Of a stretch of 35,889 nt of DNA, positions 26,018-34,761 are shown piece after piece; position 1 is the stretch's first letter, and every line of letters starts with the position of its first letter. Location of the stretch: NCBI GenBank assembly GCA_018715595.1, contig DVLI01000014.1:1-35889 (forward strand). Reading direction: 5' to 3'. Both the position numbers and the translations under genes were made by a program. The stretch comes from Candidatus Caccoplasma merdavium. Its GTDB lineage: Bacteria > Bacteroidota > Bacteroidia > Bacteroidales > UBA11471. The notes beneath the pieces are model-generated. The model was not told the DNA's origin, did not search any database, and worked only from the letters and a program-made list of their open reading frames with translations.

Positions 26018-28323
26018 AAAAACTCCTGCTCATACTGCTTGCCTGCATCGGATTCCTGTCGGCCGGCGCCATTCAGCCGGTGGGAGAGTGGGAAATCCAC
26101 GCCTCTTTCCGCACCCCCAAACAGATATGCGAAGGTTCCGAAAAAATATTTTTCCTCGCCGACAACTCCCTGTTTTCCTACGGCAAGGTCGACAGGGAGA
26201 TGCGAGAACTCTCGCGGCTGAACATTCTCTCCGACAACCGCATCGCCCGCATCGCCTCGCAAGACGAGAACGACATGCTGGTCGTCATCTACGACAACAG
26301 CAACATCGACCTCATCGACATGGCCAACGAACGGGCCTACAACCTGCCCTACATCAAGAACGCTTCTCTCACGGCCAAGGGCATCAACGACATCTCTTTC
26401 TACGGCGACGAGACCTATCTGGCCACCGACTTCGGCATCGTCGTGCTCAACAACGACAAAAAAGAGATAAAGACCACCTACACCTTCAACGAAAAGATAC
26501 GCACGGCCGCCCGACGGGGCGATTACCTCTACTGCATACGGGCCGACTACTCGCTCTACCGCTGCCGGGTCGACGGCATACCCTATGACATCAACAGCTG
26601 GGAAAAACTCCGAAACTCCTACATCACGCAGATACGGCCCTTCGCCGACGGTCTGTTCCTGCTGCATCAGAACGGCAACCTCTACCACCTCGGCAACGGC
26701 GACGAAACCACCACCCTGTTCATGTCCGACAACCGAACCCTGAAAATAGAGACACACGACGAACGTCTGCTCCTGTTTACCAACGACAACGAAGCCTATC
26801 TCTACGACAACAACCTGCAACTCACCTCCCATATCCGGTTCGACGACAGCGGACATGCTCCCGCCGACGTAACCGGGAACAACCGCCAGAACCGCTTGTG
26901 GATAATCGACAACGAATCGGTGGCCGCCCTGAAATACGACGCATCGGCCGTTCTTGCACAAGAACTCGAAATACCCTGCAACGCCTATCAGAAGGTTTAC
27001 GACCCCTTCTCGCTCACCATCGACCACGGCCGCGTATATGTGGCCACGGCAGGCGTGGGTTACCTCAATGACGAACAAGACATCGAAGGATACATCTCGA
27101 TACTCGAAAACGGCACCTGGACAAACATCTTCCCCTCGGAGGTACCCACTTCGAAACACCCCGATTACACATGGGGCAACCTTTACAACGTCACCATCGA
27201 CCCCGACGATAAAAACACCTTCTATGTGGGTAGCTGGTTCGAGGGGCTCTACCGCTTCAAGAACAACAGTTACGACACCCGTTGGAACGACGAAAACAGC
27301 ACCATCGGCAACGCCTCGAACTGGGCCTATAAAGCCGGATACACCGCGTTTGACAAAGATAAGAAACTCTACGTCATCACCTTCAACGAAGAGAGCGGTC
27401 TCTCGGTCATGCGCCGCGATGAAACCTGGTACCGGCTCGACTATGACGAGTTGAAAAACCAGCGCAACCTGAGCCAGATACTCATTCCCGAGAAATCCTC
27501 GGCCAAATGGGTGGTGTGCCCCGCCTACAACTCCTTCGTCTTCGCCTTCAATGACAACGGCACCGAGGAGACCTCCGACGACCAGACCCGCAAATTCACC
27601 ACCTTCACCGACCAGAACGGCGAAGGTATCGACGGAAACATCTTCTACGACATGGCCGAAGACCGGGAAGGCCAACTGTGGATAGCCACCAACCGCGGCC
27701 CCATCATCATCACCCGTCCCGACAACTTCGCCGGCAGCAACTTCACCTGCAACCGCATAAAGATAGCCCGCAACGACGGCACCAACCTCGCCGACTACCT
27801 GCTCAACGACGAAACGATACAGACCATCGCCATCGACGGCGCCGACCGCAAATGGTTCGGCACCCGCAACTCGGGCGCCTATCTCGTCTCCAAAGACGGG
27901 CAGGAAACCATCTATCATTTCACGGCCGACAACTCACCGCTCCCCTCCGACAACATCTACGACATTGCCGTGCACCCCGAGACGGGAGAGGTGTTCTTTG
28001 CCACCGAAGGCGGTCTTGCCTCTTTCCGGGCCGAAGCCACCGAACCGCAAAGCGACTATTCCGACGTCTATGTGTTCCCCAACCCGGTACGACCCGACTA
28101 CGAAGGCTCCATCACCATCACCGGCTTGCAGGAAAATTCCCTCGTGAAAATCACCGACACGGCCGGAAACCTCATCTATCAAAACTACTCGACCGGCGGA
28201 CAACTCGTGTGGAACGGGCTCACCCGCAGCGGTGACCGTCTGCGCAGCGGCATCTATCTCGTCTTCGCATCGGTCGACAACGGGGGAGAGGGAATCGTCG
28301 CAAAATTTGCCGTCGTGCGGTAA
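26014..28323 (+). CDS. PorZ-like two-propeller secreted protein with type IX-like C-terminal domain
   Basis: The 769 residues begin with a signal peptide ([19 protein letters not shown]). Many blade-like beta repeats follow, for example [65 protein letters not shown] and [14 protein letters not shown]. These resemble the regulator-propeller blades of PorZ and of hybrid sensors. The C-terminal 80 residues ([38 protein letters not shown]) have the form of a type A type IX secretion sorting domain. Length and order fit Porphyromonas PorZ (about 776 residues), part of the surface complex that attaches anionic lipopolysaccharide to exported cargo. Orthology is an inference; other propeller proteins with this tail exist. 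Its ATG overlaps the rdgB stop. Confidence 0.75.
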   Translation: MKKLLLILLACIGFLSAGAIQPVGEWEIHASFRTPKQICEGSEKIFFLADNSLFSYGKVDREMRELSRLNILSDNRIARIASQDENDMLVVIYDNSNIDLIDMANERAYNLPYIKNASLTAKGINDISFYGDETYLATDFGIVVLNNDKKEIKTTYTFNEKIRTAARRGDYLYCIRADYSLYRCRVDGIPYDINSWEKLRNSYITQIRPFADGLFLLHQNGNLYHLGNGDETTTLFMSDNRTLKIETHDERLLLFTNDNEAYLYDNNLQLTSHIRFDDSGHAPADVTGNNRQNRLWIIDNESVAALKYDASAVLAQELEIPCNAYQKVYDPFSLTIDHGRVYVATAGVGYLNDEQDIEGYISILENGTWTNIFPSEVPTSKHPDYTWGNLYNVTIDPDDKNTFYVGSWFEGLYRFKNNSYDTRWNDENSTIGNASNWAYKAGYTAFDKDKKLYVITFNEESGLSVMRRDETWYRLDYDELKNQRNLSQILIPEKSSAKWVVCPAYNSFVFAFNDNGTEETSDDQTRKFTTFTDQNGEGIDGNIFYDMAEDREGQLWIATNRGPIIITRPDNFAGSNFTCNRIKIARNDGTNLADYLLNDETIQTIAIDGADRKWFGTRNSGAYLVSKDGQETIYHFTADNSPLPSDNIYDIAVHPETGEVFFATEGGLASFRAEATEPQSDYSDVYVFPNPVRPDYEGSITITGLQENSLVKITDTAGNLIYQNYSTGGQLVWNGLTRSGDRLRSGIYLVFASVDNGGEGIVAKFAVVR

Positions 28324-28372
28324 ACCTTCCTTGGGTTTTCCCCCCGGTAAAAAGAAAAAATTTCCGGAAAAA

Positions 28373-29383
28373 TCAAAGCCACCCTTCGCGCTTGTACCAC
28401 GCCACGGCCTCGGCCACACCCCGGTCGAGCCGATAGTCGGGCACAAAACCGAGCTCCTCGCGCGCGGCCGTCGTATCGCACACCCAGTTGCGCTGTTTCA
28501 TGATGCGGTACTTGTCGCGGTTGAGCGTACTCGACGCACCGACCAGCCCCGCCAGAAAACCCACGGTGTAGCAAACGGCTTTGAGCAGAAACAGGGGAAC
28601 ACGCACCGGCACGACCACCCGCTTGTGCAACTCCCGCGCCACATGACGACGGAATTGCGACGAAGTATAGACATCGCCATCGGAGAGGAAATAGCCCCGT
28701 CGCTTCACCCCTTTGTCGACCGCCAGGAAAACCGCCTTCACCAAATCCTTGACATAAATGAACGTGAGCAGCTGACGCCGGTAACCGACCGAGAAGTCAA
28801 ACCCCGCCTTGATACTCTTCATCATCAGGTAATAATCCCTCTCCCGGGGGCCATATACCCCGGTGGGACGCATAAAGACATACGGGAAATCGGGCAGCGA
28901 CCGCAAAAACTCCTCGGCATGCAACTTGCTGCGGCCATAGAGCGTGTCGGGGTGGGGCACATCGTCGGGACGTATCGGGGTGTAGTCGCGTTCATCACCG
29001 GCGCCCCAGGCTCCCAGGCTGCTCATCAGGATAAACTGGTCGGGAACCGTATCGGTCTCTATCAAAGCCTCGGCAAAATTTTTCACATACCCGTAGTTTA
29101 TCCTTTCAAAATCGCGGCCGTCCCTGCACTTGGTAACCCCCAGGTTGTGAATGACAATATCCCACCGGCCGAGCTCCGAAACCTGCCGGAGAAGTTCTTT
29201 TTTGAGTTCTTCCTTACGGGCGAAAGAAAGATTGACGAAGTGTATGCGCTCGTCACTCAGATAAGCCCGACTGGTCGAAGGGCGCACCCCCGCCCATGTC
29301 TCATACCCGCGACGCAAGGACTCTTCGACAAGAAAACCACCGATGAACCCACCGGCACCTGTTATCAAGACACGTTTCTGCAT
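28373..29383 (-). CDS. NAD-dependent epimerase/dehydratase (extended SDR family)
   Basis: This 336-residue protein has the Rossmann glycine motif TGAGGFIG (8-15) and the catalytic LYGRSK set, with Y149 and K153 plus the upstream SS at 121-122. A substrate-binding C-terminal lobe has RPTGVYGPRERDYY in the middle. Extended SDRs of this form act on nucleotide sugars or related substrates. The hydrophobic stretch near residues 260-285 (LFLLKAVCYTVGFLAGLVG) is typical of a Bacteroidetes subgroup often annotated only as NAD(P)-dependent oxidoreductase. The exact substrate is not determinable. It is transcribed leftward and converges on the PorZ-like gene with a 49-bp gap. A weak -7-like TACTTTTA lies at 29417-29410. 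Confidence 0.88.
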   Translation of the reverse strand: MQKRVLITGAGGFIGGFLVEESLRRGYETWAGVRPSTSRAYLSDERIHFVNLSFARKEELKKELLRQVSELGRWDIVIHNLGVTKCRDGRDFERINYGYVKNFAEALIETDTVPDQFILMSSLGAWGAGDERDYTPIRPDDVPHPDTLYGRSKLHAEEFLRSLPDFPYVFMRPTGVYGPRERDYYLMMKSIKAGFDFSVGYRRQLLTFIYVKDLVKAVFLAVDKGVKRRGYFLSDGDVYTSSQFRRHVARELHKRVVVPVRVPLFLLKAVCYTVGFLAGLVGASSTLNRDKYRIMKQRNWVCDTTAAREELGFVPDYRLDRGVAEAVAWYKREGWL

Positions 29384-29534
29384 GGCTCCGAATAGAAAAA
29401 ATCTGCGGTTAAAAGTACGACGATTTATCGATACAGCGTGTCGGAAAAGCGCTTTTTTATAATTTTTCGTTTGATAATAGACACAGTTCGATGATAATTA
29501 CCATCTTTTAAAAAGATTAATGGCCGACTTTTCC

Positions 29535-29542
29535 TATATTTG
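29535..29542 (+). promoter_or_regulatory. -7 element of the DUF2723 gene
   Basis: TATATTTG matches TAnnTTTG, 46 bp before the ATG at 29589. It lies inside the upstream in-frame extension beginning at 29520, which is therefore not translated. No clear -33. Confidence 0.6.
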
Positions 29543-29588
29543 CGCCTGTTATTTTTCACGGCATCTGATATTTCACTATCATTTCATT

Positions 29589-32500
29589 ATGAAACAATAC
29601 CAATTATTGAACAACATTTGCGGTTGGGTGGTCTTTGTGATTGCCGCCGTGACGTATATCCTCACGCTCGAACCGACGGCGAGCTTCTGGGATTGCGGAG
29701 AATTCATCTCGTCGGCCTACAAACTCGAAGTGGGACACCCGCCGGGAAACCCCATTTTCATGCTCACCGGCCGCTTCTTTGCCAATTTTGCATCGGACCC
29801 CTCGCAGGTCGCCTACATGATCAACCTCATGTCGGGACTGTTCAGCGCAGCCACCATATTGCTGCTCTTCTGGACCATTACCCACCTCACCCGCAAAATC
29901 ATCGTGCGGGAAGACAGTGAAATGTCACTGTCCCAAATGATTGTGATTCTCGGTTGCGGCGCCGTGGGCGCACTGGCCTACGCATGGAGCGACACCTTCT
30001 GGTTCTCGGCCGTCGAGGGCGAAGTCTATGCCTACTCGTCGTTCTGCACGGCACTGGTATTCTGGCTCATTCTCAAATGGGAAGACATAGCCGACCGTCC
30101 GCATTCCGACCGTTACATCATACTCATTGCCTACGTCATAGGTATTTCCATCGCCGTGCACCTGCTCAACCTGCTTACCATTCCTGCACTGGTGCTGGTC
30201 TATTACTTCCGCAAGTTTTCCAACCCCACCACAAAAGGAGCCATCATTGCCCTGCTGCTCTCCTTCGCCGGCATCGTGTTCCTGCTCTACGGTCTCGTAC
30301 CGGGATTCGTAAAAGTGGCCGGTTGGGCCGAACTGTTGTGTGTCAACGTGTTAGGTATGCCCTTCAACTCGGGTGTCATTGTCTACTTCTTCGTCGTCAT
30401 CGCCTGCATCACCTGGGGCATCTATGAAACCTACAAGCAAGACAACATCAACCGCTTGCGCTTCTCGTTCCTCATCAGTGTGATATTGGTGGGACTGCCC
30501 TTCATCAGCAGCAAAATATTCATCGGCATACTCATATCGCTGGCGTTGGCCTTCTTCCTCTTCTACAAGAAAGAGTTGCCCATACGCCTGCTCAACATGA
30601 TACTGGTGTCGGTGCTGGTCATCTTCATCGGATACTCCTCCTATGCCATCATCGTCATACGTTCGTCGGCCAACACCCCCATGGACCAAAACTCTCCCGA
30701 AGATGTTTTTGCCTTGGGCAGCTACCTCAACCGCGAACAATACGGCGACCGCCCGCTCTTCTACGGACAGACCTTCGTGGCCGACGTGGAACGGAAAGAC
30801 GGTGTTCCCCTCTATGAAGAAGGGGCACCGATATGGGCCCGCGTCATCAAGACATCGGAAGATGAACCCGACCGCTATGAAATCATCGACCACAAACGCA
30901 ACTACATCTACACCCCCGAACTCTGCATGTTCTTCCCCCGCATGTATAGCCCCGACAGCCGCCACATCGGCGCCTACAAGGAGTGGTCGAACTTCAAGGG
31001 GAAAAACGTGCGGGTTAACGGTCGCGTGACACGCAAGCCGACCTTCGTCGAGAACATGCGTTTCTTCATCGACTACCAAGTCAACTTCATGTATTGGCGT
31101 TACTTCATGTGGAACTTTGCCGGTCGTCAGAACGACATTCAAGGCAATGGCGATGCCGCATACGGAAACTGGATTACCGGTTTCAACTTCATCGACAAGT
31201 TCCTGGTGGGTGACCAGACGCTTCTCCCTACCGACCTGAAAGAAAACAAAGGCCGCAACGTATTCTTCATGATGCCCCTGCTGCTGGGCCTGCTGGGCCT
31301 CTTCTTCCAACTCTATTCCGGCAAAAAAGGCATCGAAAGCTTCTGGGTGGTCTTCTTCCTCTTCTTCATGACGGGACTGGCCATTGTCATCTACCTCAAC
31401 CAGACTCCTTACCAGCCGCGCGAACGTGACTACGCCTATGCCGGTTCGTTCTACGCGTTTGCCATCTGGATAGGACTCGGCGTAGCCGCCATCTACAAAC
31501 TGTTAGCGAAGAAAATCAACCCCACCGTCGCAGCTTCCTTAGCCACCGTCGTGTCGCTCATCGTGCCGTTGCAAATGGTAAGCCAGACGTGGGACGACCA
31601 CGACCGTTCGGGACGCTACACCTGCCGTGACTTCGGCAAGAACTACATCACCTCGGTCGACGAGAACGGTATCATCTTCACCAACGGCGACAACGATACC
31701 TTCCCCTTGTGGTATGCCCAGGAAACCGAAGGTTATCGCACCGACGTGCGCGTGTGCAACCTCTCTTACCTGCAAACCGACTGGTATGTGTCGCAAATGA
31801 AGTCGCAAGCGTATGAGTCAGAACCGCTCCCCATCTCGATGAAGGAGAGCCAATATGGCAACAAGAAACGCGAATATGCCTACATTCTCGACCGTGTCGA
31901 CTATCCCGTATCGGTAAAAGCAGCCATGGAATATTTCCTCTCCGACTCGGAAAGAACCAAAAACATTCCCGGATATGGAAACATCAACCACCTGCCCACC
32001 GGTGAGCTCTATATCGACATCGACAAGGAGAAAATAGCCAAGTCGGGTATCGTGCCCAAAGGTTACGAAGACAAAATCGTCGACCGCATGGACCTCTCGT
32101 TCAGCAACAAAAATTCTCTCATGCTCAACGAGCTGGCCATCATCGACATGCTCAGCACCAATGCCGAGCAAGGCTGGAAACGACCCATCTATTTTGCCTC
32201 GACCGTCGACCCGTCGCTCTTCTCCGAAACCGACAAATACTTCATGCGCACCGGTATGGCCTACAAGATTGTTCCCGTGGATCTCCCCTCGAACCAAGGC
32301 CGCTACCAGGTCGACAGCGAAGAGATGTATGACAACGTCATGAACAAGTTCGTATGGGGTGGCATCGACACCAATCCCGACATCTACCTCGACGAAACCA
32401 TTCGACGCATGTGCTACTCCTACCGCATCATGTTCATCGACCTCATCGACCAACTCATGCAAGAGGGCAAAGAAGAGAAAGCCTTGAAAGCTCTCGACTA

Positions 32501-32843
32501 TTGCATGGAGAAAATACCCGACAGTGCCGTACCTCACAATTACTTGTCGTTGCAATTGGCCATGGACTACTATTACCTGGGTCAAAACGAAAAAGGCAAA
32601 GCCCTGCTCACGAAAATCGGAGACAGCGCCCTGGAATACATTACATGGATAAACTCCCTCAGCGAGAACAAGAGACGCTCGGTACAACGCGACTATATCT
32701 ACAACGAGAGAGCTCTGGTCGAACAGGTTATCCCCATGTTCTATCGTTTCGGTGATGAAGAGAGCGGTAAAAGATACCTCGAAAAAGCCTCCATTGCCGG
32801 TGCAAACATCAACCGATACCTGAAAATGAATGCCAACAGCTGA
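29589..32843 (+). CDS. DUF2723-family polytopic membrane protein (GT-C-like, possible glycosyltransferase)
   Basis: The 1084-residue protein starts with a transmembrane segment (CGWVVFVIAAVTYIL), then LEPTASFWDCGEFISSAYK, the DUF2723 signature whose acidic residues recall the catalytic loop of GT-C glycosyltransferases. About ten further hydrophobic segments run to residue 390, and others lie near 560-680. One hydrophilic region lies between them, and a C-terminal soluble domain of about 400 residues includes a TPR-like end (KALDYCMEKIPDSAVPHNYL). Some Bacteroidetes DUF2723 proteins are thought to take part in protein O-glycosylation or envelope glycan transfer; this one's substrate is unknown. 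The start at 29589 lies after the -7 element at 29535-29542. A strong terminator follows at 32871. Codon usage is slightly more A/T-rich than in genes further left. Confidence 0.88.
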   Translation: MKQYQLLNNICGWVVFVIAAVTYILTLEPTASFWDCGEFISSAYKLEVGHPPGNPIFMLTGRFFANFASDPSQVAYMINLMSGLFSAATILLLFWTITHLTRKIIVREDSEMSLSQMIVILGCGAVGALAYAWSDTFWFSAVEGEVYAYSSFCTALVFWLILKWEDIADRPHSDRYIILIAYVIGISIAVHLLNLLTIPALVLVYYFRKFSNPTTKGAIIALLLSFAGIVFLLYGLVPGFVKVAGWAELLCVNVLGMPFNSGVIVYFFVVIACITWGIYETYKQDNINRLRFSFLISVILVGLPFISSKIFIGILISLALAFFLFYKKELPIRLLNMILVSVLVIFIGYSSYAIIVIRSSANTPMDQNSPEDVFALGSYLNREQYGDRPLFYGQTFVADVERKDGVPLYEEGAPIWARVIKTSEDEPDRYEIIDHKRNYIYTPELCMFFPRMYSPDSRHIGAYKEWSNFKGKNVRVNGRVTRKPTFVENMRFFIDYQVNFMYWRYFMWNFAGRQNDIQGNGDAAYGNWITGFNFIDKFLVGDQTLLPTDLKENKGRNVFFMMPLLLGLLGLFFQLYSGKKGIESFWVVFFLFFMTGLAIVIYLNQTPYQPRERDYAYAGSFYAFAIWIGLGVAAIYKLLAKKINPTVAASLATVVSLIVPLQMVSQTWDDHDRSGRYTCRDFGKNYITSVDENGIIFTNGDNDTFPLWYAQETEGYRTDVRVCNLSYLQTDWYVSQMKSQAYESEPLPISMKESQYGNKKREYAYILDRVDYPVSVKAAMEYFLSDSERTKNIPGYGNINHLPTGELYIDIDKEKIAKSGIVPKGYEDKIVDRMDLSFSNKNSLMLNELAIIDMLSTNAEQGWKRPIYFASTVDPSLFSETDKYFMRTGMAYKIVPVDLPSNQGRYQVDSEEMYDNVMNKFVWGGIDTNPDIYLDETIRRMCYSYRIMFIDLIDQLMQEGKEEKALKALDYCMEKIPDSAVPHNYLSLQLAMDYYYLGQNEKGKALLTKIGDSALEYITWINSLSENKRRSVQRDYIYNERALVEQVIPMFYRFGDEESGKRYLEKASIAGANINRYLKMNANS

Positions 32844-32870
32844 TTCTTGAATCATACTCCCTTCTCAAAA

Positions 32871-32902
32871 AACTCTCTGCCGCAAAGCAGAGAGTTTTTT
32901 TA
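32871..32902 (+). terminator. Terminator of the DUF2723 gene
   Basis: A perfect 10-bp stem (AACTCTCTGC at 32871-32880, GCAGAGAGTT at 32887-32896) with a 6-nt loop runs into a long T tract. It is 28 bp beyond the stop codon. Confidence 0.93.
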
Positions 32903-32988
32903 TTTTTTTACTTATGACAAGAAGCCATGCAGCATTATCGACAAAAACAACATCTACCTTATAACACAAACCGAGACACGCTGTAACT

Positions 32989-33597
32989 ATGTTCATAGAA
33001 CGCCCTCCGCTTTTCTATCGCATGATGTTTCCCGAAACGATATGGAGACTTCCCTGCAAAGAAAAGACCATATATCTCACCTTCGACGACGGACCGGTAC
33101 CTGAAATCACACCTTGGGTACTCAATCTGCTCGACTACTACCAAGTGAAAGCCACTTTCTTCTGTGTAGGCGAAAACGTGGCCCGCAATACCGAACTCTA
33201 TGCCGAGATTCTCAAACGCGGACACCACACGGGCAATCACACGATGAATCACATTCAGGGCATGAAATACTCCATCAAGGATTATGTGCGCAATGTCGAT
33301 GCCGCCAACGAACTGATTCAAAGTGCGCTGTTCCGCCCGCCACACGGGCACATGTGTTTCGGCCAGGCTCACGAACTGAGGCAGAAATACAAAATCATCA
33401 TGTGGGACGTGGTCACCCGCGATTACAGCAAAAAACTGAGCGGCGAACAGGTGTTCAACAACGTGAAGAAATATACCCGCAACGGTTCCATCATCGTCTT
33501 CCACGACTCGTTGAAAGGACAGAAAAATCTGCGCTATGCCCTGCCCAAATCCATCGAATGGATAAAAGAACAAGGATACAAGTTTGCACTTCTTTGA
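32989..33597 (+). CDS. Polysaccharide deacetylase (NodB homology, carbohydrate esterase 4)
   Basis: This 202-residue enzyme should remove N- or O-acetyl groups from a glycan such as peptidoglycan or chitooligosaccharide. All five CE4 motifs are seen: TFDDGP (general-base D33 and metal ligand D34), HTGNHTMNH (metal ligands H84 and H88), RPPHG at 116-120, DVVTRDY and VFHDS. The third motif has His where Tyr is more usual (RPPYG). There is no signal peptide or membrane anchor: the protein begins MFIERPPLFYRMMF and reaches the first motif at residue 31. Export may depend on a non-classical route, or the enzyme acts on a cytoplasmic precursor. No -7 consensus was found in the 85 bp between the preceding terminator and the ATG. 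The end of the gene contains a promoter pointing downstream (33584-33612). Confidence 0.93.
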   Translation: MFIERPPLFYRMMFPETIWRLPCKEKTIYLTFDDGPVPEITPWVLNLLDYYQVKATFFCVGENVARNTELYAEILKRGHHTGNHTMNHIQGMKYSIKDYVRNVDAANELIQSALFRPPHGHMCFGQAHELRQKYKIIMWDVVTRDYSKKLSGEQVFNNVKKYTRNGSIIVFHDSLKGQKNLRYALPKSIEWIKEQGYKFALL

Positions 33598-33612
33598 TTT
33601 TTACTATATTTG
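33584..33612 (+). promoter_or_regulatory. Promoter with no downstream gene, at the end of the deacetylase gene
   Basis: TTTG (33583-33586) followed after 18 bp by TATATTTG (33605-33612) is among the best -33/-7 pairs in the window. It points right, into a 170-bp stretch with no reading frame that ends at the hairpin 33724-33755; the next gene, nadA, is on the other strand. Confidence 0.55.
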
Positions 33613-33617
33613 TAACC

Positions 33618-33757
33618 TATATATAGAAAGTAAATTTTCAAACATATTTTTTCTGACCAAGAAATGATTTTTTTAAAGTAAAGTACACTAAACCTTAATT
33701 ATATTTCTTTGCTCAATCATAAAAAAAGCAGTGATAATGTGTTATCACTGCTTTTCT
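33618..33757 (+). ncRNA. Candidate small RNA of about 140 nt
   Basis: It is defined by the promoter at 33584-33612 and the terminator hairpin at 33724-33755. The interior is very AT-rich and has no conserved fold that I can recognise and no open frame of useful length. It may instead be a long unused spacer, with the hairpin serving only nadA. No family is assigned. Confidence 0.3.
33724..33757. terminator. Bidirectional terminator between the deacetylase region and nadA
   Basis: A perfect 14-bp stem (33724-33737 with 33742-33755, loop TGTG) begins with A and ends with T, so it has a T-rich exit in either direction. It lies 27 bp beyond the nadA stop on the minus strand, and also closes the candidate small RNA on the plus strand. 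Confidence 0.9.
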
Positions 33758-33783
33758 GTTATCACGATAGACAATAAATTCTT

Positions 33784-34761
33784 TTACAAACCCAATTGTG
33801 CCGATATGTCGAGCATGCGCTGTATGGGACGTATGGCACGCTCGGCAACGTTCTTGTCTACGACAATTTCGGGGGTCTCGTCGCGCAGGCAGTCTCTCAG
33901 TTTTTCGAGCGTGTTCAGGCGCATGTAGTTGCATTCGTTGCAGGCACAGGTGCTGTCTTCGGGAGGAGCGGGAATGAACTCCTTGTCGGGACACTGTTTC
34001 TGCATCTCATGCAGGATACCCGACTCGGTAGCCACGATAAAGCGTTTCTTGTCCGATTTCACGGCATGTTTCAGCAGAGCGGCCGTAGAGCCCACCTTGT
34101 CGGCCAATTTCAGCAATACGGCCTTGCATTCGGGGTGAGCCAGCACATCGGCATCGGGATACTGCTTTTTCAGTTCCAGAATTTTGGCCACCGAAAATTG
34201 CTCGTGCACATGGCAGGCACCGTTCCACAACAACATCTCACGACCCGTGATGCCGTTGATGTAGTTGCCCAAGTTACGGTCGGGGCCAAAAATGATTTTC
34301 TCATCTTTCGGGAAACTCTCCACAATCTGACGGGCGTTGGTCGATGTCACCACCACATCGGTATAAGCTTTCACGGCAGCTGATGTGTTTACATAGGAGA
34401 TGACCGTGTAACCGGGGTGAGCTTCGACAAAACGGGCGAACTCATCGACCGGACAACTGTCGGCCAACGAACAGCCGGCCTCCATGTCGGGAACCAGTAC
34501 CTTCTTGTCGGGACACAATATCTTGGCCGTCTCGCCCATGAAGTGCACACCGCACATCACAATCACATCGGCATCGGTCTTGGCCGCCCATTGGGCCAAC
34601 GCCAGGCTGTCGCCTACATAATCGGCCACGTCTTGTATTTCGTTGCACTGGTAATAGTGGGCAAGAATCACGGCGTTTTTCTCTTTACGCAGACGGTCGA
34701 TTTCTTCAATCAAAGATTGTTGGTTCGACATCGATGGAGTAGGGTGACAAACATTCATCAT
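33784..34761 (-). CDS. nadA: Quinolinate synthase A
   Basis: NadA condenses iminoaspartate with dihydroxyacetone phosphate to make quinolinate, the precursor of NAD. The 325 residues form the three-fold pseudo-symmetric NadA fold. Landmarks are AVILAHYYQ near the N terminus, VMCGVHFMGETAKIL, EAGCSLADSC, VVVTSTNA, NGACHVHEQFS, AHPECKAVL and CACNECNYMRLN. The [4Fe-4S] ligands are probably C97, C183 and C277 by spacing. The start is given as the ATG at 34761; a second in-frame ATG at 34731 (MSNQQSL) would drop ten poorly conserved residues and is equally possible. The partners nadB and nadC are not in the window. A possible -7 on the minus strand (TAACTTTG, 34966-34959) would give a leader of about 190 nt. 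Confidence 0.96.
   Translation of the reverse strand: MMNVCHPTPSMSNQQSLIEEIDRLRKEKNAVILAHYYQCNEIQDVADYVGDSLALAQWAAKTDADVIVMCGVHFMGETAKILCPDKKVLVPDMEAGCSLADSCPVDEFARFVEAHPGYTVISYVNTSAAVKAYTDVVVTSTNARQIVESFPKDEKIIFGPDRNLGNYINGITGREMLLWNGACHVHEQFSVAKILELKKQYPDADVLAHPECKAVLLKLADKVGSTAALLKHAVKSDKKRFIVATESGILHEMQKQCPDKEFIPAPPEDSTCACNECNYMRLNTLEKLRDCLRDETPEIVVDKNVAERAIRPIQRMLDISAQLGL

Noticed and set aside
28340..28370. Hairpin around CCGG repeats between the PorZ-like gene and the SDR gene
   Set aside because: The stem is short and bulged, so it is not convincing as a terminator.
28232..29395. 387-codon rightward frame opposite the SDR epimerase
   Set aside because: The minus-strand protein has a complete Rossmann motif and YxxxK; the opposite frame has no motif and starts inside the PorZ-like gene.
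29520..29588. In-frame N-terminal extension of the DUF2723 protein (similar extensions at 840, 8039, 19585 and 24464)
   Set aside because: At 840, 8039, 24464 and 29520 the extra residues cover or precede the -7 element. In each case the downstream ATG fits the family and, where expected, gives a signal peptide.
32935..32943. TTATCGACA upstream of the deacetylase as an origin-type DnaA box
   Set aside because: It is a single copy outside an AT-rich cluster, which shows that this 9-mer occurs by chance here.
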